From contig JAAONU010000014.1 in NCBI GenBank assembly GCA_012932295.1, positions 34,937,977 through 35,001,976 on the forward strand: a stretch of 64,000 nucleotides of DNA, given 5' to 3'. The notes beneath the pieces are model-generated. The model saw only the letters and a list, made by a program, of their open reading frames with translations. It was not told the DNA's origin and did no database searches. Made by a program: the position numbers and the translations under genes. Of the stretch, positions 13,951-24,038 are shown in pieces (positions within the stretch are counted from its first letter, which is position 1; the number at the start of each line of letters is the position of its first letter). Source of the stretch: Cyclina sinensis. Lineage: Eukaryota; Mollusca; Bivalvia; Venerida; Veneridae.

Positions 13951-14998
13951 TTATTTGACAGTACAATCATGTTAAGTCTCCAAACAGCTTATTAAGAAAC
14001 GGCACTCCGTCCGTCTGTACACCCTTCCACTGACTTGTTTTTTCTCTTTCCTTGGTATTTGGTGGTCATTTGGTTCAGAATCGGAAGAATAACGGACGCT
14101 TATCGAACGACTATCAGGATTTTCCGTTACCTTTACAATTATTATTACAAACATTCACTTAAATACTTGGATTATTTGTTTATTATCAAAAGGGAACTTC
14201 ATTTCAAAAGTGCAAGTTACACTATAAGTCAGGTCTGCAGAGTACATGTAATACGACCCTGTTTAACTATCGAAATGCGAAATAACTTCAAAAGAGAAGA
14301 TAACCATAAAATTCGTTTCTAAACAGTTATTAGCCCGTTTTAACGTAGGAATATTATTTTTATTTCTTTTGATTTCTGAAAAAATCTTTTATAGTCTACA
14401 CTTGAAACATAAAAATACTTGCTTATTATCTAAAGGGCAATTTATTTGAAATCGTAGGAAACCTTAAAAATTCCACAGTAATGGGTCCTTCTTTATCAAA
14501 AAAAAAAAAATGGAAACAGGGAAATTTCCGATGGTGATGATCGGTTCAGAACGAAACAATTCATCTTTATTTTACAGTTTTCTCTGAAAATCAATATCAT
14601 CTAAGATTTAGAGTAAGGGTGGCGCGTTCGAACCAAACAGCCTACGTTATATGACAGGTGTTAAGCGGCGTGTGGTTACTGTAACTTCTCTTCAGTGTAG
14701 TCATCCGTTCTTGATTACTCTCAAAATTATACTTGCAAAATTGCAAAACCCGCAAATGTTCAACATAGTTAGGACCAGTATATAAGCGTGCTTAAAACTT
14801 TTCTACTGAGAATATGGATGGCACGTTCTATGTCTGACAATTTTTATGGTTTGATAGGCACTTCCGTCGTATATGCCTAGCTTTGGAATTATTCCCCTTT
14901 AATAGGAAAAAAGTCTTATAGGTACTGATCGGATAGATGTTTTACGTTAAGCTATTTAGCTCCATTACCTTTTTTCTATTTGTCTCTAAATGCAACCT

Positions 14999-15274
14999 AC
15001 CCCTTGTGGCAGAGGGGCGCCTTGTAAGGTTAAGGACTAGAATTGCACCCACCGTTCAACCCTGCGTGATCGTAAGAGGCGACTAAATGGGTTTAAACGA
15101 GTGGAGTCTACGTATCTCGTAGCTCCATCAGGTAGGGTGGTTTTGACCCCGGGTGTTGCTTTTAAATTCGTAACACCCGAGGTTAGCCAAAATCATCTTT
15201 TCTGTTCGGCGCCATATGACCTAAACTGTGTTGCAGCGCCATAAAACCCAACAAATCAATCAATCAATCAATCA
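14999..15274 (+). mobile_element. SINE with (AATC)n tail and 11-bp target-site duplication
   Basis: Direct repeat AAATGCAACCT flanks the insertion (14988-14998 and 15275-15285). The body begins CCCCTTGTGGCAGAGGGGCG, has a B-box-like GTTCAACCC, and ends with TGTTGCAGCGCCATAAAACC and (AATC)n. Sequence between the 3' part and tail resembles bivalve SINE 3' ends as I remember them. A clean insertion with little decay, so fairly recent. 13950-14990 before it is otherwise featureless. Confidence 0.8.
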
Positions 15275-15445
15275 AAATGCAACCTGCAAACTAGACACTA
15301 GACGACCGACTCAAACGCTCATTTCTTTTAAGGTCAAAGTCAAACTATAAATATATGTAGAAGGTCCTTGTCTCTTGTAAGAATTATGTCTGATACGAGG
15401 ACAACTATGACGCAGTTATCTCAAGAGATGGTCTTTTTATCATCA

Positions 15446-15476
<31 letters not shown>

Positions 15477-15640
15477 GATACATAATGCTTGTATCTCTTA
15501 CCATCATTTGAAGATAATGGTTCGTATGTATTAGTTGCATTAGAATAAGTATCGTGTATGATCCACAAGGAAATGTAGAACACAAAGTGCAAAAAGTGTA
15601 AAACACAATGTAATAATGTATACAATCTTTATTATTTTTA

Positions 15641-16379
15641 TGCCCCCACAAAGTGGGGAGCATATAGCGTGGCACTTGTCCGTCCGTCCGTCCGTATGTC
15701 TGTCCGTCCGTACGTCTGTCCGTACGTCCCGAAATCTTGTGAACGCAACTCCTCTTAAACCGGATGGCAGATTTTGCTTAAACTTCCAGGGATGAACAAC
15801 CTTAATGTGTAGATGGTAGTAAAGGAAGGAATTTACGCTGCGATCAAATTTAACAGAATTATGGCCCTTTGTTGATTTTTTCACTATATACTATGTAGAA
15901 ATTTTGTGAACGCAACTCCTCTTAAACCGGATGGCAGATTTTGCTTAAACTTCCAGGGATGAACAACCTTAATGTGTAGATGGTAGTAAAGGAAGGAATT
16001 TTTGCTGCGACCAAATTTAACAGAATTATGGCCCTTTGTTGATTTTTTCACTATATACCATATAGAAATTTTGTGAACGCAACTCCTCTTAAACCGGATG
16101 GCAGATTTTGCTTAAACTTCAAGGGATGAACAACCTTAATGTGTAGATGGAAGTAAAGGAGACCATACATGTGTTTCAAAATTCAGTTTTATTCAGACAC
16201 TAATATTGTATTCCATCTGTAAAGAGACCAAATATGATGCCTCAAGAGTTAGGTGACTTTTTTATCATTAATACATGAACTGAGGAAATTTCAACTGAAA
16301 TGCTATGATAAGAACAGAATTTTGTAGACATTAAATGAAGCTGTTCTTGTTTACGAGCACATCTGCACAGTGGGGGCAT
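15641..16379 (+). mobile_element. Non-autonomous element with TGCCCCCAC ends and 167-bp tandem repeats
   Basis: TGCCCCCAC at 15641 and GTGGGGGCA ending at 16379 form a 9-bp terminal inverted repeat. The left end also folds on itself (TGCCCCCACAAAGTGGGG). A CCGTCCGT/GTCTGTCC simple run follows, then 2.4 units of a 167-bp repeat (units start near 15741, 15908, 16075). No protein. An (ATC)n run precedes it at 15440-15476. Confidence 0.7.
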
Positions 16380-16732
16380 CCCTGTCCTTTGGACACAGTT
16401 CTAGTTAAAACCTAAGTTGTCAATTATTGTTTTAAGCTGCACACTTTCCCCGTGCTATAATGGCCGTGAATGTCTTCGTGCAGAATGACACGTGCCGGGG
16501 TCAACTGCAGGGACGTGAATCTGTGCTAAAATGTATGTCAACATGGCGGCAGATGTAAGTTCACAGAAGATCACTCGTACACGTGGCATTGTTCTCCGAC
16601 GAATAAGGCCTTTGACCGTGTTTTCAAAATTCTATTTCATTGTTTGTCAATAAAGATAAAACGGGCAAAATGATTGTTTGTAATGTCATTCACAGGTCAT
16701 GACTGTACACCAAAGTCTGTTATGAACCCCCG

Positions 16733-16860
16733 CCTCCTTGGTCGAGTGGTCGTATTCACAAAACCTCCCTCTCACTGATAGGTTGAGGTTTCGAACCCCG
16801 ATTCTGATTACATCTCTTTGTGTGAAAAAAAAGGCAGTTACTTATACTGGTTCTTCCCGG
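16733..16860 (+). repeat. tRNA-derived SINE
   Basis: TTGGTCGAGTGGTCGTATTC gives an A-box-like region of the tRNA-Leu/Ser kind. GGTTTCGAACCCC is a B box about 45 bp downstream. It is followed by a non-tRNA tail including a CCCGGGATCGATAG stretch. Mismatched stems rule out a working tRNA. Confidence 0.6.
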
Positions 16861-17769
16861 GATCGATAGTTAGGATACCGCCAGCCTGATATAAGTTTTT
16901 TTTAAAAATGTTGAAACGGGCGTAGAACTTCAATAAACCTGTTAAAATTCAACAAAATTTTGTCCTGATTACAGGATACGACACGGCTCTTGTTTTCCGC
17001 ACACCCCGAATATAAAGGGAGAAATGATTAGAAATGATTAATGAGCTATACATGTCCGGAACTGTCTGGACATACTATGACTGTAAAGCCTCGCTATTTC
17101 CCGTACTCCTAAAGAGATCAGACAATATTTTCGAGTAGCAATCTCTGAATACATCTGAATATAACCCTGGTGCCTCATGAATTCTGCTGCGATAAAATAA
17201 TTTCCAGGTAGGGTAATGATCAAATCATCTTCTTTTCGGTCTTAAACAATGTATAAACGTGCGATTTTGTTTCATATATAGTAAAATGAGAAAGACTTTA
17301 TTTTTATGCAATATCATTGCAAAACTTACTACACTATATTTCTTATATATAAGCAATGATTTAAAAGTCAATGTCAGGAATGTTTTGGTACAAATAATAA
17401 CCATTTTCTTTCGTAAAACATCTTTTTTCTTTAAAATAGACTTCTTGTACATGAGATCATGGGACTTTAATGAAAATCGCAATAAGGTTTTAGACTTCTA
17501 GATTATTTTTAACCTTTTCTTTGTAATTATTCTGTAGATCAGGATCTTGGTCACTATAACAATCCTTCCTTACACTTGTTCGTGCTTGAAAATGTTTCAA
17601 ACTTGAACTGAAATTTATCGACTCTTAGTCTAATCTTTGACTGTGCTTTTTAACTTCTGAGGGTTTTGTCAAGATTTCTTTCTGCAGCAAGCGAACAATT
17701 TGAAAACCAAGTTGCAGATGTTTTATGCTTTGTATTTAGAATACTTACGGTGAATATAACAGACACTCT

Positions 17770-17832
17770 AAACAGCGTGGAACCTAACCAGATGCCAAGT
17801 AACTTTGTGTCTGGTCAGGTTCCACGCTGTTT
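17770..17832. repeat. 23-bp stem hairpin
   Basis: AAACAGCGTGGAACCTAACCA(GA) at 17770-17792 pairs with its complement at 17810-17832 with one mismatch and a 17-base loop. It is probably the collapsed core of a MITE. 16870-17760 and 17840-18130 show no gene; (AAAT)n occupies 18143-18175. Confidence 0.75.
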
Positions 17833-18143
17833 ACGTTAGACACTTTTTCTACCAAATTTTCTGAAAATTAAATAAAATCTACAAAATTAATGTGACGACA
17901 TCTTGAACAGGCGACAAAATTCCCTCGTCTCAGCATAAACACGACACATATTATACAGGATATAAGTGCCGTGAGCTCAGTCACGGCACATGCTTTTCAC
18001 ATGAGGATTTGGTTGACTTCACCACTGTTTTAAGTAAACACTCGATAGGTAACTGCCCGCCGGTAAATGAGAAGATGATCTTAAAAACAAGCGTTAACAC
18101 CCACCTCCACCCCCTACCCCCCCACAAAAAAGAGAAAAAAATA

Positions 18144-18174
<31 letters not shown>

Positions 18175-18299
18175 AGCACAATCATTAACAGAAAAAGTGC
18201 CCAGCAAGTCTCGAAAAAGGATGACGTATACTTTTAGGTAAAATGCATGACCCTGTTCCCGGCAGCACCCATGTCTAAGTATTAAAACTACAGTCTGTA

Positions 18300-18482
18300 C
18301 AAAGATTCGAACAATGGGTGTGACAATTACGTTCGAACTAAAAACCGAGAAAAAAGTCAAACGTATACGTCACATTTGCGATTTGTGACAAACTCGCACG
18401 TATTTGTCACACACGTGTGACGTATTCGCACGTAATTGTCACACGGTGTGACGATTGCGTTTTGTTAAAATTGAGGTTCAAC
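18300..18482 (-). mobile_element. CGTCACACCGTGTGAC-type repeat, right of an inverted pair
   Basis: Inverted copy of 13705-13950, with its outer end GAGGTTCAAC at 18475-18482. The first roughly 65 bp agree closely with the left copy. Either two MITE copies, or the ends of one 4.8-kb element spanning 13705-18482. 18490-19280 beyond it has no gene. Confidence 0.7.
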
Positions 18483-19284
18483 ATACGTGTTTAAAGCTAA
18501 TAAATCAACCTTTGGAAAGAAGGGTACTGTCTTTCAAGAAATTGACGATTGTACCTTTAAACAGATATAAAATATCTATTTTAAATGGCCACTGTTACGA
18601 TGCCTGTGTATTTATCAATAAATATTAGAGGTACGTAAATTTAATGTCGTTTTTTTGTACGATGATACAGACTCCGAAATACTTCTTTTTTAATAACTGA
18701 CGGAACGAAAACCATGAAGTCATAGAGGATACAGAATACAATTCTAGAAGCAAAGAAGGGCTACTTACTGTTAGATGTAGCTGTTTCACACACGATTAAT
18801 CTGGTCAAAATTGTTTTCCGTTTTGTACCTTGTGCTGTCAATCCGAAGATTAATCAAAGCACTGCAAGTACTGATGGGGGGGCGAAGAATGAAGATTTTC
18901 ATAACCAAAACAATCCTTCACAATATGTTTGTAATGTTCTGGTCGTGTTTCAATAGTATTGATTTTAATAAACTCACACTACGTCACTTTTCCGAAGCTT
19001 AAGTACCTTAAAAACTTGAAATTACAGAATCAAAACTTTGCAGACATGGAAGTTGTCAAGATGCACACAAGTCTCCATCTTACTTTAGAGAACTACGACT
19101 TAAAAAATAATCATTACAGTCTTGAATGAACAGCACTCCCAAGTGCAAGAGACCTTATTCTTTCTCACAATTTCAATGAGCTTATACTTTGAACTTTAAG
19201 GTCAGAATTGAAACGTTGCACCTATCCTTTCCATCAAGATCATCACCAGTGCAAAAGTAAAAACAAAATCGGTAGAACCAATGG

Positions 19285-19774
19285 ATGCTCCCCGAATAAA
19301 TGCCAATTCCAAAAGGGCTATTGTTTAATATGTATGTATGAAAAATAACAAAGGGCAATAACTCCTAAACTGTGCAAAAAAGAGTTACGGTTCTTGCACG
19401 CTGCACTTCTCCTCATAGAGATCTATCTACCAATAAAGTTTCATGTTAATAACTCATACTTTGTGAGATATGCACCGGACAAAAAATAAGTATGAGAAAT
19501 TTCAAAAGGAAATAACTTAAAAATTAATAAATTAAGAGTAATGGTTCTTGTTCACTGCACTGCTCATCAATGAGATCTAACTACTTATAAAGTTTCAAGT
19601 TAATAACTCTTATACTTCGTGAAATATGCCCCCGACAAAAGATAAGTGTAAGAAATTTCAAAGGGCAATAACTCAAATATTAATAAAGCAAGAGTTATGG
19701 TTTTTGCGCACTGCACTGGTCCTTAATGAGATCTAACTAAAGCGGCAACTATATGCTCGCTCTTCGGGGAGCGT
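19285..19774. mobile_element. Element with ATGCTCCCCGAA ends and about 155-bp tandem repeats
   Basis: ATGCTCCCCGAA (19285-19296) and TTCGGGGAGCGT (19763-19774) are inverted with one mismatch. The interior has about 2.6 diverged units of 155 bp, each with AAATTTCAAAGGGCAATAAC and AATAAAGTTTCATGTTAATA. Same architecture as 15641-16379 but different sequence. Confidence 0.65.
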
Positions 19775-22083
19775 AACTACCTCTGATAAATATGTGAGTT
19801 ACAGTTTTGTCCCACAAGATATGTCTTCTTTTTTAGAAAATCCTTAAAAGCCTTGAAGAAACATCATTGAAATTTGTAGACACACCCTGTATTTTGAAGA
19901 GGCAAGACCCCATCATTATTTAGGAGCTATAGCTATTTTTTCAGAATGTTAAAAAGCTCGAGTGCACACAATTAATATTGCACAGCTTTATATGCAGAAA
20001 TTTCATCTCCACTGCAAGTAAATTAACTCATTAATGACTACAGTCGAAGGGGTGTAACTGGGGAATTATTAATACATAGAATTTTGTTTGCTTTGGCTAC
20101 TTTGACTTACTTTGCTTTTAATTTTTCTCCTCTAAGCATTTGTAATGTAGCTAAAAGAAGAGATCTGAAAACAAGCAAGAACAAAAGATCAATATAACAT
20201 TTATTTTAGACCAGAGTAGTATAACAACAGTGGTGTAAGCTTCTGAACAAATGTATCAACAGTAATAAGTAAGATTATTACAGGTTAAAAAAGTAAGAAG
20301 AACTGTAAAAACAACAAAAAAGTTTTCACTTACTTTGATTCTTCAAATGAAGGACAATATATATAAAGCACTAGCTTAGATTAACCTTTTTAACCTCTTT
20401 AAACTGTTTCATTGTTACAAGATGATTTATTGTTAATGTCTTGAGATTTCTTTATAAGCAAAACCTTCAAAACAAATCATAATAACCAAACATCCAAAGA
20501 TTGTCAATTTATGAACATTTAACTTTTCTAATATGAAAATTCCCCACTTCACAGTACTTATCAAATGTAGGTTTATGTGATTTAAGTTATGTTTCAAGGT
20601 ATTTTTTTAAAGAAATTTAGGTTTTCGATCTGAGAAAGATATACCATAATGTTGTGGTAATCATTTTAACTACACTTAATTTTGCATCATTTGATGATGG
20701 TTGCAAATAAGATCACAGTCACATTGCTTTACAGATTAACGATGGACAGCTTTAAGAATTAACCGTCATTTTTACACAAGGAATTTCTGTTTTATCACTG
20801 CTGAATTTTCATCTGTTTACTTCAAGCCAATATATTAAAGATATAACATCATACTGTTCAGATGTCAGCCACATGGTCAGAACAAAATTTATAAATAGAC
20901 TAGGAAGAGATTTAGATTCTATTCTTCATACCTTAAAAGCTACTGATAAAAGATCACAGATCAATCACTATATAATTTCAGTTTTTATCTTACATCATCT
21001 CTTGTGTTATAGAAAAACAATAAAATAAATAAACATGTACTTCAAAACTTGGTACATGTTTCAAGAACAATAAACAAGATAAATCTATAGCAATAAAGAT
21101 AAGCACTTATTGCAAAGAAATTAGAGTAATGAAACACATTGTCAAAGTTAAGTATATCTTCATGTGATTTAAAATATATGAGCAAATTCTGAGACTGAAT
21201 ATCACACAATTTAATACTCAGACATGCCATCATGATCTTCAAAATTTTCATCTATCAATGATAAATATCTTGTAAAATGTTAACAAGGATACTGATTTTA
21301 AAAATGGTCATGATAACAAAAACATTGGTTTCACAGATAGAAGTCTGCAGGATTTCAAATAACTGATTGCATATAAATTTGCTGTTCAAGGTCTACATTT
21401 TTATATCAACCCCCTTTACTTTTTAACCACACCGACAGGTCATAGCACAAAAAATGTAATCTAGCCTTTACATCTCTCTATATCTACTGATTACAGTCAA
21501 ACCTTTGTCTGCCAAAACAGACTCATGGTTAACCAACTAGAGTAACAAATTTCACTTCTTTAAAGTGACACAACAATACAAATTTCTATGTAAAATTAAG
21601 TAACAAAAATAAAAAAACATTTTCATATCAAACTTTCAGGTGACTGACACATTAGCTCACTTTGAACTTGCAGTAATTTTGATCACATATGTAGCAAAAA
21701 AGCAAAGAAAAACTTTTTTGTTAATTAGATGTAATTTAACAAAAATAAAACATAAAGCACACTTTCACACACACACACCACACACACACAAATGAAAATG
21801 GTTGAGATCAATAATTTGGCAAGGAACTGTGTTTTTGGTGGCCACAAGTAACAGATCTTTTTACACCCCAACCTCAACAGAAACCTGCTGTTTTAATTTT
21901 ATGTTTTCTCAAAAAAATTAGAAGTAACAAGAAATGAAAAAAAAAATATTTACCCAAAGTTGCCAAGGAGACCAGAAACATTCATTTTTTTATTTCGTAA
22001 ACAATTTATCACTAAAAATAAACTAATACATTTGTCTTCCTACTGTATAAAGTTCTTGAGATTTGAGGCATTATACATAATAC

Positions 22084-22357
22084 TTCAAGTTCCAGCAACG
22101 TCAACTTCCAAAACTTCACTGTCCTGCTTTTTGATCTCAAGTTGAACTGGTCCCTTTTCATTTTCTACAAAGGATTTTCTGTTTAGTCTGCAAAATTTAT
22201 TATAACCAGAAGCAATGACAAGAAGATAGGCTGGCAATAAAATGACACCTCATCTTGCAGTAATAACTCTGCCTGTACCATCTTCCAGACTGTTTCCAAC
22301 TACATTTACAGTGTACTCCCTCCTCTGCCAAGTCTGCTTCATACTTGCTTCATACTC
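22084..22357 (-). pseudogene. Decayed exon of an unrecognised host gene, copy 1
   Basis: Read on the minus strand, a splice acceptor (aattttcag) at 22358-22360 precedes an open stretch starting EYEASMKQTWQRR and reaching GRVITAR. An in-frame TGA (22250-22252) interrupts it, after which protein-like sequence resumes (LEIKKQDSEVLEV) and ends at TGA 22084. A diverged version lies at 40231-40503. Conservation of GRVITAR and of the LEIxKQxSExLxV stretch suggests real ancestral coding sequence. I do not recognise the protein. Confidence 0.5.
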
Positions 22358-22807
22358 CTGAAAATTACAAAAAAAAGTGTGAGTAGGCCCAGAAATGTAA
22401 ATTAAACATCCTGGAATCATAAATAAATCATCTTGTTACCTACTGCCTAATTCTTAACCGCTGGGTTAATGTCAAGTTATCTTGAGTATGTATTCATTGT
22501 AAAGATAAATTTGAAATAAAATGCAAAGATCACTGTTATGAGACATTAAGAAAGCATTGTTTTAAATCTAAGACATTGATGGCACTAATTTTGTTAGGTA
22601 ACAATGTTTTGCAAAAATTCTGCAAAGTAAATTGTTTTCAAGGAAATTTCATTTAAATACGTATCAATTATAATTATTTTTAGGTTTGTTTTATGATAAA
22701 TGCCCATGTAACATTCAGCAACTTTTTGGTCATATCAGGCAGGCGGTTAATCTTGTTATGGTCTAGTGCACACCTTCCTTAATTGTTTAAAACAACCTCT
22801 GACAACT

Positions 22808-22890
22808 GTGTCAGTGAATCGATTATTTGGCTCAGTGGTTAGAGCGTTTGACTGTCACATGGGAGATTGGAGTTCGAATCCCGCTCTTGG
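22808..22890 (+). repeat. tRNA-derived SINE, copy 1
   Basis: GGCTCAGTGGTTAGAGCG is a good A box and GAGTTCGAATCCCGCTC a good B box. It is preceded by GTCAGTGAATCGATT, which is shared with the copy at 23135. It resembles a tRNA but lacks matched acceptor arms. Confidence 0.7.
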
Positions 22891-23134
22891 TTGTGTATTC
22901 TCTGATGCATTGCATCTTTCTGTTACAGACTTTTATGTTCGTAAGATGGGGGCTGTCCTATACTAAGTTATAAAAATTGATTTTAAAACAGAATCGTTCG
23001 ATTTTTGACTAATCCATTGATCTAAAAAATACACAACACCATTCGTCATCATAAATGATGACTTTCTCAAGAGGAGATGTGTTACGGTCTAGTGCATACA
23101 ATTAACCATTGATAATTGTATAAACAAAAGTTCT

Positions 23135-23222
23135 TACAAATGCGTCAGTGAATCAATTTTTTGGCTCAGTGGTTAGAGCGTTGGACTGTCATGTGGGAGA
23201 TACGAGTTCGAATCCTGCTCTT
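23135..23222 (+). repeat. tRNA-derived SINE, copy 2
   Basis: Same A and B boxes as copy 1 (GGCTCAGTGGTTAGAGCG; GAGTTCGAATCCTGCTC). Both are preceded by related leader sequence (GGTCTAGTGCA), so two members inserted close together or were duplicated. Confidence 0.7.
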
Positions 23223-23419
23223 GTATTGAATGTCATCAATGTAACTTTGCATGATAACTATGGTTTTAGAAGAAAGACATATTAAACATGAGAAATTCTA
23301 CTGAGTTGTTTCACCCTTTACAACATACCTGGATGGTTTTACCCTTCATACTGACCCTTTGTTTAACTAATGAGCTAAATGCATTTGCAAGGGGCACAGT
23401 AGAAGCAGAAATAACTTAC

Positions 23420-23508
23420 GGCATGTGGCTCTGGCACATACTGCCACTGTCAGAGACTGCCTATTACTCCCATCAAGACCCTTGTGCCAGTACCTGCATG
23501 ATGTTCAT
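23420..23508 (-). pseudogene. Decayed exon of an unrecognised host gene, copy 1 (upstream exon)
   Basis: On the minus strand, an acceptor (ttttacag) just above 23508 and a GTAAGT donor at 23414-23419 bound 89 bp beginning ATGAACATCATG. The related piece in the paralogue begins ATGAGCATCATT at 43175 and is open for longer. This copy has stops in the aligned frame. The donor may be fortuitous, as it is not matched in the paralogue. Confidence 0.35.
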
Positions 23509-23699
23509 CTGTAAAAAGAGTAAAATAATAAGTGTTTTATTACTCAGACACATTAACCCGATCCTGATTTCAAAGTCCATTATTGTTCTATAATTTCAGA
23601 GTCTTTTTTTTTTTCTTAGTAAGTTCTGTGGTTCAAATGTTATGAATATCGAGATATTTGAGAGCACAGCCATACTAACTGGTGCCATATTTAGGGTTA

Positions 23700-24038
23700 C
23701 CAAACAAAACATGATGTGCCCTGAGGAACAAGGTAATACTGTATTCAGGATTAAACATGTAACTGTATAACATATTAAAGGATAAAAGTATGGATCAGGT
23801 TATCTTGTTTGACAATTTAACTACAAAATGTAGGAAGCAATTCAAAATTATCTCAAACTTTAAGAGGTAGCCCAGTAATGATCAGTTATTACCAAACTGT
23901 AAAATGGCTATCTTTTCATTAAGCTGATTTTATGTTTAAATCTTTTCTTAAACCCAAGTGTTGGAGAGGTAACTTTATCTTTAACAATCTTTAAATTTAA
24001 ATCCTGCTTCCAAACATCAAAAAAATTATGCAGAGCTA
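23700..24038. other. Probable 3' side of the Helitron, end not resolved
   Basis: The similarity between the two host paralogous segments (about 18.9-23.7 kb and 38.9-43.3 kb) fades near 23700, and the transposase stop is at 24039. The Helitron 3' end should therefore lie here, but no convincing terminal hairpin or conserved end was recognised. Confidence 0.4.

Larger units (their letters stand above)
18870..23700. repeat. Host paralogous segment, 3' half of copy 1
   Basis: Patchy but collinear similarity to 38930-43300: AAAGCACTG-AAGTACTGATTGGGGG at 18.86/38.94 kb, AGATcTGAAAACAagCAAGAAC at 20.16/39.55 kb, and the exons at 22.1/40.3 and 23.5/43.1 kb. 19.8-22.0 kb is AT-rich sequence downstream of the last exon with no other identifiable gene, and a (CA)n run at 21765-21790. 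Confidence 0.55.

Noticed and set aside
15421..15675. Frame with a poly-Asp run
   Set aside because: Translation of an (ATC)n microsatellite adjoining a mobile element end.
17225..17501. Overlapping 80-85 codon frames on both strands
   Set aside because: AT-rich, Phe/Ile/Lys-biased composition, no motif; likely chance.
22825..22890. Functional tRNA gene
   Set aside because: A and B boxes are good but acceptor and anticodon stems do not pair; a second copy nearby with the same leader fits a SINE.
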